Assembly: GCF_963675165.1 (NCBI RefSeq)
Contig: NC_087382.1
Location: 6,744,315-6,808,314, forward strand
DNA from: Halichondria panicea
Lineage: Eukaryota; Porifera; Demospongiae; Suberitida; Halichondriidae
Reading direction: 5' to 3'
DNA: 64,000 nucleotides
Translations under genes and position numbers: made by a program
Notes under the pieces: model-generated
The model's database searches: none
Told to the model about the DNA's origin: nothing
Seen by the model: only the letters and a program-made list of their open reading frames with translations
Shown: one piece after another, positions 1-12,030 of the stretch
How the letters are laid out: every line of letters begins with the position of its first letter
Position numbering within the stretch: the first letter of the stretch is position 1

Positions 1-243
1 AATGTATGCAGAATGAAATCACCCATGGGTGAACTAAAGTACAAGAATCTCGCCACTATTGCTCTGAGACTATTGTCTGTTCCTACATCTAATGCTGACT
101 GTGAACGTGTTTTCAGCCATGTGCGAAGAATCAAAACTGATTTTCGACCCACTGAAACAATATCTTCTTTGATAGGATGTCAGTTTAACAGGACGCCAAG
201 GCCGATATCCGCTCCCAGAACGTTTAACCCGATCATACTCTGA
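1..243 (+). pseudogene. hAT transposase C-terminal fragment (dimerisation domain)
   Basis: An open frame runs in from the left edge and encodes the hATC dimerisation signature: a leucine-rich LATIALRLLSVPTSNADCE stretch followed by RVFSHVRRIKTDFRPT. In the hAT family this is the extreme C-terminus, used for transposase dimerisation, so the DDE core would lie left of the window. The TGA stop (241-243) coincides with the first bases of a repeat resembling the LTR at 58272, so the original C-terminus may have been cut by that insertion. The domain call is firm; whether the gene is intact outside the window cannot be seen. Confidence 0.8.
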
Positions 244-405
244 CTATATATGAGTTATTGTTATTGCATTATTCTTTAATTGTAAGGCGTGTTGTCATGT
301 GATGCCTTAGGGCAGTCTCGTGTTATATGAATTATTAACAAAGTGATTGAGTTCAGTGGGGAGCTGGCATTATTAAGCTTATAGTCTAGTTAGCGAAGTT
401 ACGTT
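241..405 (+). mobile_element. Solo LTR related to the Gypsy element at 58.3 kb
   Basis: It begins TGACTATATATGAGTTATTG, continues through TTCTTTAATTGTAAGGCGTG and ends near TAGCGAAGTTAC. The same blocks occur in the same order at 58272-58953, directly upstream of a primer-binding-site-like sequence and a gag start. No gag or pol follows here, so this is a solo LTR or a truncated copy. It lacks the roughly 500 bp insert seen in the 58 kb LTR and therefore shows the empty site. The right boundary is approximate. Confidence 0.7.
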
Positions 406-1521
406 ACACATACGATGTGTGGTTGGTTGTTGCCAGCTTCAATCCCGGTGGAGTGCCCCTCTATCAACAATTATGAGTATAAATAGTATTGTACAAATAG
501 TATTGTACAAACAATTGCATAAATTGCTGATCACATACATGAGGCTGGATGCAAGTCAATTATTAGAGAAGGCTACCTATATAATTATAATGTATTGTAA
601 CGGAGTGCTACCTTCTGCTACAAGTGCAAAGGCTGCTACAAGTGCAAGGCACTGCATCTTACTTACGCAGTACTTCATTATATTTATTATAGCGATTGAC
701 CACTTGTGAAAGTTTGACTCAAACTCTTGTCTTAGTAAAGCGAAAGCGAAATCTAGAGATGCCTATAAAGACATAATATTAGTAAAACCAGTAGGTTTTA
801 CATAGGATTGGCATTGGGTTTGCCCGTATTTACCAAAATTTCACTTATTTTGACTCATGTTCAAACTGTTCTATCTCTGCAGGGAAAGGCCACATCAAGA
901 AAGTGAATGGACAGATAGTTTATTTACCCTTTTCTCTGTTTATATCTCTTATTTTATTATCCATGAACCTTTTAATGAATTAATATTGTCATTTTAAAAA
1001 TTGTACTATTTCCACATTTCACCGCACTTTGTCTGACTGACTAAGTAAGTGAGTAAGTGAGTAAGTGAGTAAGTTTCTTGCCCATCATTTGCTCCAAGTA
1101 CAGCCATCTCCAGGACATTGTGCATAGCTTTTCCAAACGAACACAACTTGGATTAAAAAGCAGTTCCTCAGATTTGCGATCGGTTTCAAAATGCACCTGA
1201 CCTCTCTTGACAACAATTTTCCAACCAAGAAAATTCCGCCATTTTCATTATACGCATGCGTTGTACAAGCCACAGCAATAATATACAGGTGGCTCCTGTG
1301 CAACAGAACCTCGTGGTTCATGCTATAAGGAAGACGCATCAGCTAATTTCTTAGGTGAGTTACTTACATCTTTATATATATTTGAATGACTTTATATTAT
1401 TACAGTTACACTTGGACTGCTTGCTGCACTTGTTCTGTTGACTAAGAGCATTTAAAGTTACCTCTACAATCAACTGATAAGTGTTGTATTCTTAATTATT
1501 ATAAATGGTTTGTTTGTTAGC
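406..1521. other. No gene recognised; short tandem repeats
   Basis: The stretch is AT-rich with only short chance ORFs. A 14-bp unit is duplicated at 481-508 and GTAAGTGA-type repeats lie near 1045-1075. The minus ORF at 1085-1339 matches nothing I recognise. Confidence 0.5.
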
Positions 1522-1849
1522 ATGCCTTTCAAAAGCAGCAAACTCACAAACCGTAAAAAGCGCAAAACACGATACCAAAACCTTTCAGACACTCAGAAAT
1601 CATCTGGTACTGACTATTACCTGGTACTGACTATTACATATCTACATTGTTATTAAAAAAGCTTTACATTATCGTTCCCAAAATGTTGAGAAAGCCACAG
1701 CCTCCACAAGGAGAGCTGTATCCAAGCATAGGGGTTTACACCCTGAAAAGGCCAAAGCCTCCACAAGGAGTGCTACGGTCAAGTGGCGAAATTCTGATCC
1801 CGACAAGGCCCTCTACTGGGCGTGACAGTTTAGCGACATCATGTGGGTG
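1522..1849 (+). pseudogene. Fragment of a low-complexity basic protein (possibly TE N-terminus)
   Basis: An ATG at 1522 starts a lysine/arginine-rich peptide (MPFKSSKLTNRKKRKTRYQN). After frameshifts, a second piece reads HPEKAKASTRSATVKWRNSD. Tandem NPEKAKAASRA-like repeats of this kind occur at the N-terminus of some large TE-associated proteins in sponges and cnidarians; that link is from memory. A 17-bp perfect duplication at 1604-1637 disrupts the frame. Function unknown. Confidence 0.3.
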
Positions 1850-2439
1850 TGGGTGTGGTTATATGGGTTGATGATCACGTTTACCATTGGTTTTACAAAT
1901 CTATAATCTGATTGGCGCAGGGGACCACTCCACATGCACACTCCACATGCACACTGTTCCTAGAACCTGATATGGAGTAGAGTCCACTACTCCATAATGG
2001 TAGTTCTTCATTCAAAAGACACACAGACATTACGTTACAGCCTGCATAAATTTGCATAAATTTGACACATCCTAATAAACAAAAAATAAGTTCAGATAAT
2101 TGCCGAGTTTTCACTGCTTCCAACGGGGTCAGTCAAGGGATGTACTACTGCATTGCCTCGTCCATTGCTATTGCTGCCTCCACCTCCAAATGTGCATCTG
2201 CATAGTTAATGAAAATTTGCAAACTAAGTGTTTAACTCACAGAAGCAGGCTAGTAAAATAGATGTCAGGCTTCTCAGGTTTTTTATGTTTTTATGGATGT
2301 TGGAGTAGTTGTGACGTGAATCACACCGCCCAATAGTTTAACTCGGACAATAGTCGACTGGAGGGATAAATCTAAGAATAAAATCTCTAAGTGGTAACAC
2401 CGGACGTAAACAGTGTGCATATGTAAACAGTGTGCATAT

Positions 2440-3832
2440 GTGACAGGGCCTAGGAAAACACCCCTTAACGCGGGTGTACCCAAGTTTATTTTTATTGTTG
2501 AATAGGATAAAGTGTTCTCTAAGCTTCAAAATGATACCAAGATCGACCTCCTAGCTATTTTCTATCTGGAGATATGTTCGAGGGAACGCTACGAAGGTAT
2601 TGCAACGCCCTCTTGAGTAAAACGCTCAAACGTCATGAATAATTGAAGTTCAATTATTGCCTTCCGGGCACTTCCGTATACTCATAAAGCTTCGTAAAAG
2701 ATGTTCTGGAGAAGACAAGTTAGTTAGATGAAGGCTAGGCGTTCTAGGACTCTCTAGCTAGCTAGTATAGCTATGTAGCTGGATTGCTTGGCACCTAGGA
2801 AGGATCTTCGAAGAAATAAAGAGGCAAAGACTCCCGTCGCTCGAATGGTAAGCTCTCATGTCTTGTTATAAGCTTGTACTTATTATCTGTGTAATGTATC
2901 AGTCTTATAAAAGATCCCTCACTTGTATGGAGCCTACAGAAAGTGTCTCTGTCCTTCATACAGCTTAAAGGAAGCCTAAGTGATCTATTATAGGTAGTCT
3001 TTCACTTAGTATTCGTCCGTATCGATCTAAGGCTTGATCCAACTTATTAGTAGCCTTATAAGAAGCCTTATAAGAAGCTTTCCTCCTTTAATTTAGTACT
3101 GGTATCACTGCCATTGTGCTTAGTAGTAACAGGCCTGATGGGATGGGATGGGTGATCACATCATGGAGGGCCCAGGAAACTGCGTGGAATTGTTGTATAA
3201 CATTTATATTGATGGTTCCCCCAGGTGGTGGTAAGTGTCAGAGGCCTGAGAAACGCTAGTCTATTGGCTAGAATGTAAGTGACATTGATATTGTGTCTAT
3301 CTTAACTTACTACTTATCTGTAGGTTGTTATGGAGTGTTTATGAGGACAAGTGGCACGGGATACGTACATCTAAAGAAACAAGAGTGGATCTACGCCAAG
3401 CTAGCTAGCTAGATAGCTGCTCTTTCTAATCTATTTCTGTTGCTAAATTATGTTTGTTAAGAAGTGGAGCTATAATATACCTGGCTCCTCTTGATGATTG
3501 TAAGTACTGGGCTGATGAAATAGTCCTGTATAAGTTGTTATCTTTTATTTGTTAAAAATAATTAACAATAATAGGGAAATTCCCAGGGTATTTCCCCTCA
3601 CGTAGACAGTAAATTTCATTATAAAAAATGAACATTCGGTGAGTTTCTTCAACGTCCGCGCTTGACCTGTTTAAAGCTTCGTAGAGACCCAAATTTTTAC
3701 AGGTAGGTAGAGGAAGGGTTGAAGTTAGTAGCACCTGTGAAAAAAAAATTTTTTGCCCATGTTTTTCTATTTTGGCCTATAGCTTAATTTAATTAGTGCC
3801 GCGTTAAGGGGGGTTTTCCTAGGCCCTGTCAC
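2440..3832 (+). mobile_element. Family A TIR element, complete copy 1 (non-autonomous, 1.39 kb)
   Basis: The left end GTGACAGGGCCTAGGAAAAC and the right end CCTAGGCCCTGTCAC form inverted repeats of about 35 bp, continuing into CTTAACGCGG on both sides. Both ends are flanked by ATAT (2436-2439, 3833-3836), which is either a 4-bp TSD or part of a longer palindromic terminus. There is no transposase ORF inside. Pieces of the same sequence recur at 7892, 12142, 12691, 25000, 33049 and 44939, so this copy is the reference. It sits between two copies of a GTGGTAACACCGG-containing flank. The superfamily could not be assigned. Confidence 0.85.
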
Positions 3833-3836
3833 ATAT

Positions 3837-4368
3837 TAACAAAAGTATTCCTAAGTATTCCTTACCATTTTCGGTGAAAAAGTGGTAACACCGGAGTGTG
3901 CATATTACATTTTCGGTGAAAAAGTGAACCCCCACACTGAATGCCTCGTGTCCATCTTCAGAAAGCTTACTAACATTGCAATCAACAGCTGCCCCTGTCC
4001 GGCGTGTACACCACTACCTTCATTTTTTCCCTGTTTAATTAAGTATTAATATGCATGTATTAATATGCATGTACAAGTAGGTAGGGAGAAAAACCTACCT
4101 CTGCGATTACAATTTGATTTTTAGCACGCTACATCGGTTACACCCTGTATGTTTGTTCGATAACCAGCTGATTTTCCAACAAGGTCCATCCAGTAACACA
4201 CAAAATAATTTTCAATATCAATACAAATGGATTTGTCTTTCAACAACACCCTCCCTCTCCACGTTAGACTGTTGGTTTGGTACTCGACATTGTTCTGTAG
4301 AAAAAGAGTATGCCATTAAAAAACACACAAATTGGCCAGCTTAATAGTTATATGGACATAAACCCTAC
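3837..4368. other. No gene recognised
   Basis: It contains CATTTTCGGTGAAAAAGTGG repeats (3867 and 3907) and a duplicated TATTAATATGCATGTA near 4045. The ORF at 4114-4344 has no recognisable domain. Confidence 0.4.
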
Positions 4369-4637
4369 CTGAATTTGTCCTCAAACATACTGTCCACCCC
4401 AAGGGAAAAATCGAGTAGTGCCTTTGCGAATGTCTTAGCTACGTCATTGTGATATAGATTCTTCGTCGCTTGGTTGTGTGTACGGGCCAAGGTTTTCACC
4501 AGTCTTTGAATAGCCTTGTCATCATCAATGATGCGTTTCCGTGGCTCTCTGAGCACAGCTGTAGGGTCATCATCTGTACTCGAGTCTAAACCATGTTTGA
4601 AAGTCCCCTCACACGCAGAGGTCAGATACTCCGTCAT
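4369..4637 (-). other. Candidate single exon of an unknown gene
   Basis: On the minus strand an ATG at 4637 directly follows a CAG acceptor, and 89 codons run to an AG|GTAGGG donor at 4369/4368. The peptide is acidic then basic (SSTDDDPT, LREPRKRIIDDDKAIQRLVK) and ends in FSLGVDSMFEDKF. No domain is recognised. The neighbouring piggyBac remnant is on the opposite strand. A TE accessory ORF is possible; chance is not excluded. Confidence 0.3.
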
Positions 4638-4794
4638 CTGAATAAAGCAACCCCTCGGCTGTACTACGAAACTAAAACTGCAAGCCTTAAGCACGTACTA
4701 GATCGCTGTCAAAATCTGTTCGGAGTAGCCCGATCCAAGAAGGGCAGCGGACCAAATAAATAGTTCAGGATGCAGGTCTTAATGGCAAGGGACT

Positions 4795-5440
4795 GTAGAC
4801 TGGGTTTATCATTAAAACAGGACTTGAATTGAGTTGCAGGCGAGCTGTGTATGGAGTCAATGTCCTCTCTACAACCACCCAGCCCGCAGCTACCAGTTCT
4901 GTTCTGCGACGACAGAAGGATGGAACCCGCATCTCCGTATCTTGTCCAGAGTCAATAATGGCGTACAACCAGCATATGGGTGAGTTGACAGGGGTCAGGG
5001 GCTGCCGAACAAAAAGCAGAAAGTTTTACAAATACGTTTTTATGTTTTTGTTCGACGTGGCTATTACTAACGCCTATATAACACCTATATATTGTACAAG
5101 CATGCAAACGCTCACCCGAAACTAAAGAACATCAAGGAGCCAAGAAGCTCATTGCTCAATATTGTCATTGCTCAATATTGTAGTCGGCGTCGAGCAGGTC
5201 GTACTGGTGGTGCCACTTCAATTGCAACATTTCCCGAAGGATTGGACTGACGACGTCGAGGAAGATGTTCCCATTGTAGCGAAAGGGGAAACAGAACAGA
5301 CACATCGTGGTACTGCGAGGAGTGTAGAGTGTGTGGCTGTGGAGTGTGACTATGCCACAATGGTAACCCACAGCAGGACTGTTTTTATCTGTGGCACAAA
5401 AACAGAGAAAAATCAACCTGGAACAATAGACGGAGAACAA
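4795..5440 (+). pseudogene. piggyBac-type transposase C-terminal remnant
   Basis: Piece one reads VLSTTTQPAATSSVLRRQKD, then CPESIMAYNQHMG, then SRKFYKYVFMFLFDVAITNAYI, which is the C-terminal part of the piggyBac (DDE_Tnp_1_7) fold. Indels replace the expected GGVDRGDQ region that carries the third catalytic aspartate. Downstream, in other frames, lies a cysteine-rich end (RCSHCSERGNRTDTSWYCEEC... PQQDCFYLWHK), corresponding to the zinc-binding C-terminal domain. A 16-bp duplication near 5150-5180 is one of the frame breaks. It resembles the better-preserved gene at 37588-40442. Confidence 0.75.
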
Positions 5441-5511
5441 GGACAAAACAAAACAGTGCAATAATTATGACAAAAAACAGTGACAAAAAACAGTGCAACA
5501 TAAAACTAGTT

Positions 5512-5831
5512 GGGCGTGGCCCCACCCTGGACGTGAACGTAGGGTTGGGCACCAGTTCCTGCTGCAGGAAATTTGCAGCCCAATCAGATTGCAGAGTTCA
5601 AGTGTGAAGGCGTGGCTCATTAATGAACGAGTCAGTAACTAGTCATTCTCTTCAGTTAGAGCTAGTGGCATGCAAAAGTGACTCCTGCAGCAGCATTCTA
5701 ACTAGTTACCGCCCACTTGGAATTAATTATATTCATGCTTAGCCACACCCTAAAGCTAAGTACCAGTGGAACAAACCTGACATTGCAGTGGTGCCCAACC
5801 CTACGTGAGCGTCCAGGGTGGGGCCACGCCC
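5512..5831. mobile_element. MITE with about 43-bp TIRs
   Basis: The left end GGGCGTGGCCCCACCCTGGA, continuing to GTAGGGTTGGGCACCA, is mirrored at the right end by TGGTGCCCAACCCTAC through to GGGGCCACGCCC. The element is 320 bp with no coding capacity. A clear TSD is not visible, so the superfamily is unassigned. Confidence 0.75.
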
Positions 5832-6446
5832 TAATAAATGAGACAAGGAGCAACAGCGATATTGAGTTCGTTATTAGTTCAAATGAAAGGTCCAGAGTTA
5901 TTAGTTCAAATGAAAGGTCCAGCGTTCATGTGCGTGATTTGCATTTTACCTTCACTACCAGTCACTATCAGTATCATTCCCAATGAGATTCCTGCTTGCT
6001 CGCAATTGGTTTGCCAATTGCTATATCCCCCCATATACCCAGCCAGACGGTGTACCTGCCAAGGAAAAAATGTGATAAAAGTTATTTGGGAACCGGCCAA
6101 TTTATGGGTGGGCGGCCATTTTGAGAAGCAATAGTTTGTAGCTTGAGAGGAAATTTAAGAGCTACAACAAAGTCCTACAAAGCTATCATGTCAAGAAAAT
6201 GAGCATAGACAGAAAACAACGGATGATTCAATCACAACAATTTACTGAATTGTAGAGCTGCATACTATGAGGGGTGAGTAGTGCCAAAAGGAGGCTGTTT
6301 TATAGGAGGCGGCAGGCTTAACCTCAAATGTGGCGGAGGCTGTTTGTTTGGTGGCGGTGGCACAGATAGCTTCTAGTCCTGTACCTCCTCTGGTGGGGCG
6401 GTATAGAGTATATATTCGAGGTAAGAGACTCTATCTACGGTGAAGG
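5832..6446. other. No gene recognised; direct repeats
   Basis: TTATTAGTTCAAATGAAAGG is duplicated at about 5871 and 5899. A GGAGGC/GGCGG-rich stretch lies at 6280-6420. The ORFs at 5717-6134 are not supported by any motif. Confidence 0.4.
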
Positions 6447-6545
6447 CGGCTTAACCTCGAATGTATACACCATTTGCACATGCGCTACAATCAAGACGGC
6501 TTAACCTCGAATGTATACACCGTTTGCATATGCGCTACAATCACC
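6447..6545. repeat. 50-bp direct tandem duplication
   Basis: Two near-identical 50-bp units each start CGGCTTAACCTCGAATGTAT and end CGCTACAATCA. They differ at a few positions, so this duplication is older than the perfect short duplications elsewhere. Confidence 0.85.
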
Positions 6546-6638
6546 TTGGTGATCATTATCATTCCATGTCGGATATCGTTGCACAAAAGAAAGGTGCATG
6601 CTAGTATATTGCTACCACTTTCTCTTCTGGTCTTGCTT

Positions 6639-7093
6639 TAGCCTCGATCCCAGGCCGCACTTCCCACTTCACTTAGGGAAGTGGGCCTGGTATCGACTAA
6701 TACCCCCCCGCGGTATCTGGGGGCTTTGGATAACATCGAAATGCTCAGTAAAACTATGACATCACAACGAACGGAAGTGGATTGAATGAAGTAGTTCGAT
6801 TGAAGGTTTCTAGTCCATTGGATAGCATTATCTGATAGCTACCCTTAGCCTGCTATGTTAATAAAGCCACAATCGTCTGAACGGAGTGAAAGCTGACAAG
6901 AGCAGGCCACGCCTTAACTTTGATGAAAGTCTACTGTACTACTGCTACTGATTCTATCAGAAGAAAAAACCTACTCAGCTCTGTCTCTAGCTAGCTAGCT
7001 GCTTTTAGGATATTTTCTGTGATGAATTCTGTATTATAGGAAATTTTACGGGAAAAATATCCCTTCTTTTATGAAGCCCGGTGAAGGAGGCTA
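6639..7093. mobile_element. Mutator-like MITE with 9-bp TSD
   Basis: The left end TAGCCTCGATCCCAGGCCG and the right end ...AGGAGGCTA are imperfect inverted termini. The flanks are an exact 9-bp direct repeat, GTCTTGCTT (6630-6638 and 7094-7102). A 9-bp TSD is the hallmark of MULE elements. The terminus matches the element at 22982-24061. Length 455 bp, no ORF. Confidence 0.8.
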
Positions 7094-7891
7094 GTCTTGC
7101 TTATGCTCTCTCGAACTCCTTGGGAAGCCAGGTTTCTATCTTAACTCTCTCCTGGAGTTTGCTCTGGCTGTGGGACTGCTAGAGAAAAAGCTAGAGTCAT
7201 AACCCAGCCTCGTCGCCACCCACCCCCCCCCCCCCGACACATACTTCACAAAACTTCACAAGTTCAGTACAGGCAAATATCATACGATCTAAAGGGACCA
7301 CATGTCAATCTGTGGACCAAAACCATCAACAATTTTTTCCATCCCGTTGCTTGATGGTGTTGTGTTCCGTGACAAATTCGTCCTCAAATATTGTTCTTGC
7401 CATGGTTTGTAGCCAATTACAGATATTAGTGCGGCTATCCCGAGCAGTTGCGCCTATACAGAACACATGAGGCACAATATTCACAGGGTGTAAACTTTAC
7501 CTTGAGATGGTGGTAGTAATTGTCTGTTTCGCCGCTACCTGTGAGGGCACTGCAACATTGGCGTCTAAACATGCATGTATTTGTGCATCGTCCGTCAAGT
7601 TTGTGACCACCACCGGATCCACTGGATCATAGACAAACCTTACAAACATATTTCAATAAAATACAACTCTTATAGACTTACACTCATCCTCATCCTCATC
7701 CTTCTTCCAGCTTTCCGGTTTGGTCCTGTCCTCCTCATAAATCCTGGCCCTTTTGGTCCTGTACGGTGTCCCATTGTGGAAAATTTTTTTACAAGCAGTG
7801 GGTGAATCAATACATCCAATGGAAACCCCGATAATTTGGTTTGGTTTGGTATCTCAAATTGTTTTTATGTGTTAGTTAATAATGCACTGTT
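7094..7891. other. No gene recognised; poly(C) tract
   Basis: A run of 13 C lies at 7223-7235. A minus-strand peptide near 7371-7400 (ARTIFEDEFVTEH) weakly resembles the end of the exon at 4369-4637, but it is too short to call. Confidence 0.4.
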
Positions 7892-8171
7892 ATTTACTGT
7901 CTACGTGAGGGAAATTCCCAGGGAATTTCCCTATTATTGTTAATTATTTTTAACAAATAAAAGATGGCAACTTGTACAGGACTATTTCATCAGCCCAGTA
8001 CTTACAATCATCAAGAGGAGCCAGGTATATTATAGCTACACTTCTTAACAAACATAATTTAGCAACAGAAATAAGAGCAGCTATCTAGCTAGCCACTCTT
8101 GTTTCAGATGTATGTATCCCGTGCCACTTGTCCTCATAAACACTACCTACAGATAAAGTAGTAAGTTGAGT
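7892..8171 (-). mobile_element. Family A copy 2, first piece
   Basis: Reverse complement of about 3600-3320 in copy 1 (TTTACTGTCTACGTGAGGG, CAGTACTTACAATCATCAAG). It stops at GTAGTAAGTTGAG, and the sequence resumes in order at 12142. The intervening 4 kb is therefore an insertion (the LINE). The terminal inverted repeat of this end is missing. Confidence 0.75.
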
Positions 8172-8559
8172 ACAGTACTGGCAAAAAGTTTCCGAACCGG
8201 GTGATAGAACCTACAAAAAAATAATTTATTTCAAAAGTGGTCTCTGTGGTCTCTGTGGTGACACTGTGGGTGACTGTGAACTGTGGGTGACTGTGAACAT
8301 CAGCGGCTTCTACTTCTCTACTACTCAGCTGCTACTGTGTTACAAAGTGAAGGCTCACTTTATACTCTACCCTATTGTGAGCACACCTACTAACTGAATT
8401 CTTCTTATTTATTTATAACATATAAGTGGCTGCAGTCCATGCACTACACCTGTTGAGTAGAGTTGCTCTACTTATCTGTACAGTGAGGCTCTGATGTATT
8501 TATTATTTACTATATAAATTTAACTTTATTTAATTAACTTTAAATTTCAATTAAGATCT

Positions 8560-9465
8560 TTGTTTCGTTTTTTTGTTTGTTTTTTGTTTGTTACCTGCCA
8601 GGGCTGGCTTCCAAAGCAGATATTTCAGGCCATTTGTACCTCTCAGGACCCATTCCTGTGCCAATGTTGCAGAAGCATCAAACAAGAAGACACAATAAAA
8701 GATCTCCACAATACTATCTGTGATTTGAAAGGCGTAATCAACAACCTAACTGAGAAATGGGCAAATCATGAACCCACACCACCCATCCAGTGCAGCTTTG
8801 CTGAACCTGTGCTATCTACCCCACCAACAAAGGAAGCCATGTCTCTACCCACTCTTACCCCAAACCCTGAAGATCGTAAATACAATATTGTTGTCTATGG
8901 TATTCAGGAATGCAAGAAAGGCTCCTCAAGACACATCCGCCTATCTGAAGACATAGGTGCAGTAGCTTCCCTGGTCCAGAAAGTGGAAGACTCGATTCCG
9001 GCTCAATCTATTCGAGACTGTGTAAGACTGGGTAAATACAAAGAAGAAAGGCACAGACCAAAGACCAATACTAGTCAAGCTTTCCCGCACATGTGAGCAA
9101 TTCTAGCTGGCCGTAGGAACTTGAGAGCATCTCCTGGTTTCTCCATCAAACCAGACATGACCAAAGCAGAGAGTGAATCCACACTTATGAAAAAGAGATG
9201 GGAGCTAATTCAGTCTGGAACTGAAAGAAAAGACATTAAAATAAAAGGTACCACCATAATATGGGTCAAGGATATGAAGTACGGATCTGTCGTAAATTCG
9301 GTTTACAAACCCCATGCAATGTTGGATAATGATCAGGCCGAGCCCAACCCCGTTCACACGGAAGCATCTAATTCTGTCTCTCCTAGGGAGTCTACTCAGC
9401 TTGATAATTCAGAACATTGTGACCCCAATCCAGGTACGCCACCTGAAGCTAGTCAGCAGGACTGA
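8560..9465 (+). pseudogene. LINE ORF1 (PHD-like finger, coiled coil, RRM-like)
   Basis: The start shows the end of a cysteine-rich finger (FLCQCCRSIKQ), then a helix likely to coil (IKDLHNTICDLKGVINNLTEK), then EDRKYNIVVYGIQEC, typical of the nucleic-acid-binding ORF1 of CR1-type LINEs. After a stop at 9094 the same protein continues in another frame (LAGRRNLRASPGFSIKPDM... IKIKGTTIIWVKDMKYGSV). ORF1p is known to bind LINE RNA. No ATG for the finger is visible, so the 5' end is incomplete. Confidence 0.7.
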
Positions 9466-9469
9466 CCAT

Positions 9470-12030
9470 CAACAAATTACCAATTCAACCTTATAAATGT
9501 GCGCAGTCTTGCGAACAAATTAGTCAATTTTCAATCGTTTATTTACTCATCCCTTCCTGACATTATTGGTGTTACCGAGACCTGGCTGAACGATTCAATT
9601 ATGAATAACGAAATATTGCCGTATGATTATTCCATCTATTGTAAGGACAGGGGGACTAGAGGAGGCGGAGTTCTACTTGCAATTCACAACTGAATTCCAA
9701 CTAAGCTCATTGTCTCCCCCTCCAATCTAGAACTAATCGCCGTCGAATTAATCCAAATGAAATGTACTGTTTATCTTCCCCCTAATGTGGATCTTGATAT
9801 TTTTACCAACACACTATCATTTCTCATTCAATTGGCCAGGGAGTGTAATATCTTAATCATTGGAGACTTTAATCGCCCAGTCTCAGGTTCCACTATCATG
9901 TCTAATCTTTCTGTGATTTTGTTTTCGATTGTGACCTCACCCAGTTAGTCACTGTACCTACCCATAATAGGGGAAACTGTATTGATTTAGTCCTGTCATC
10001 AACTCCAGAAGCCGTTGGCTTGTTGAGTGTCTCCCCCAATGCACTCATTTCAGTTCTCAGCCAATGCCAGGCCAACTACTCCTGTTACTAAGTGCCGCTA
10101 TGTTCTTGACTATTCAAAACTAGACTATGAATGCTTGATGGTCTATTTGCTTAACTATGATTTCTCTTTGTGTATGAATTGTACGGATGTTGAGGCACTT
10201 TGGTGTAATCTCCAATCGATCATTAACAATGCTATAAGTCAATTCGCACCTCTGGTCAAGCTTAAGGCTAACAAGAATTATCCAAAGTGGTACAATTCTA
10301 CCACAAGGCATCTTATTCACCGTGTCCGCTCGTCCAGGAAGAAGGCCAGGTTTAATGGGTCTGTGTCAAACATAATCTAAACTGGAGACTAACGAAAAAG
10401 AACTGTGTGATCATAATTATGGAAATCTCAAAGTCGATATATGAACAACAACTTGTTGAGGAGTTTGCCCACAATAACAGCAACAAAATCTACAAATACA
10501 TAAATAGTATTCTGCACAACAACAGCCTACCTGTAGCAATGCATCTTAATTCTCACACTGCCACATCTGATGCAGATAAAGCTTCTCTCTTTAATGAGTA
10601 TTTCGAATCCGTCTACTCCAAGCCCACTTCTAATGCCTCCCATACCCACACTCTCTGTTCAGGAACCTCTGTTCTGAATAATATTGCCTTCTCAGATACT
10701 GAAGTATACACAGCCCTCTCAAGTTTGGATCCCTTCAAAGCCTCAGTTCCCTTCAAAGCCTCAGTTCCCTGACTGTATAGGTCCTAGGATACTAAAAACA
10801 TGTTCCCTTGCTCTTTACCCAGTGGTACATCATCTGTTTAAAATGAGCCTGGCTAGCTGCAAGCTCCCAAAGGAGTGGAAATTACACTGTATTATCCCAA
10901 TATTTAAGTCTGGGGACAAAAGCCTTATTTCAAACTACAGACCGATTTCCCTTCTATGCTCGATCTCTAAAGTTCTTGAAAGGATTGTGTATGATAAGGT
11001 GTTTGGGTTCATCAGTTACAATTGAACTACAATCGGACCTTGATATGCTGAATGATTGGAGCAACAAATGGAACCTTTCTTTTAATTCGCAAAAATGTGT
11101 GTTGTTGAAATTCTATGAACTCATCTTACTTCCTTTCGGGGAGGCAGATCTCACCAAAGGAGAGTCACAGAGACCTAGGGATAATACTGCAACAGGATCT
11201 GGGCTGGCACAAGCATTATGACAGCATTTCTGCTAAGGCATACGAACGTGCAAGAGCTTGCATGTTCTTGCAAAGTATATACTTGCAAGATCTTGCAGAA
11301 GAACGTGTAATTCTTGCATGAATTGCACAAAATGCACGGCATATGTCCATATTCTTGCATTTTCTTGCATGATTATCAATCTTGTAACTTGCAAGTCTTC
11401 TTGCAAGATCGTATAATCATGCAAGAAGTAAGCATCTTGCATGATGATCTTGCAAGTCTTGGCATGCAGGTATTATTATTAGTATTATCTTGCAAGATGT
11501 GCTGCATGTAGTATAAGGTATCATTGTGATTATATTTTCTTTATTGCAAGATGGTGATCTCTTGCAATTTCTTGCAATTTCTTGCAATCCACTTCTTGAC
11601 AATCCCTGTAAGGGTTGCAAGGAGCTGACCAGATTGCAAGATCTTGGATCAGATTGCAAGTTCTTGCAAAGTCTTGCACGTTCGTTTTACCTGGGGAGGT
11701 TTACTCCGCCGTACTTTCTCATCTTCCAACTCAGTATATACCAAGAAAAAGCTATATACCTGTCATTGCTCACAACTTTGGAGACCAATGCTGGTGAAAG
11801 ATACTGAAGCTCTGGAGCGTATTCAGAAGAGACACCGTCAAACACCGTCATTTCTATTTTAACCGTCTGCCCAGACTGTGGAACTGCCTACCGACACTGA
11901 TTAAGCGATTTCTATGGTCCCACTTTGTAACTCATTTCGACCCCTACAACATATGTTCCTTTCATTTTCTCTGTCCCTGCAGTAGATGCTCCACAATGCA
12001 TATGATTAGTGTTCATTTGTGAATCACTTG
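9470..12030 (+). pseudogene. LINE ORF2: APE endonuclease, partial reverse transcriptase, C-terminal domain
   Basis: Endonuclease motifs are visible: NVRSLANKL, LPDIIGVTETWLNDS, RGGGVLLAI and ILIIGDFNRP. RT fingers follow (WKLHCIIPIFKSGDKSLISNYRPISLL). The frame then jumps from GFISYN directly to LQSDLDMLNDWSNKWNLSFN, so the palm region with the catalytic YxDD is deleted. After the inserted MITE come SQLWRPMLVKDTEALERIQK and FNRLPRLWNCLPT... FHFLCPCSRC, the usual CR1 C-terminal tail. A stop at 9691 and frame changes near 9950, 10380 and 10770 also break it. It cannot encode an active enzyme. Confidence 0.8.
11243..11684. mobile_element. MITE packed with CTTGCAAG-type palindromes
   Basis: The ends CGAACGTGCAAGA and TCTTGCACGTTCG are inverted, and the TIR extends about 31 bp. 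The interior repeats TTGCAAGA, CTTGCAAG and TCTTGCATG dozens of times on both strands. Coding sequence of LINE ORF2 is interrupted exactly here and resumes afterwards. No ORF. The short palindromes look like arrayed protein-binding sites, which is an inference. Confidence 0.75.
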
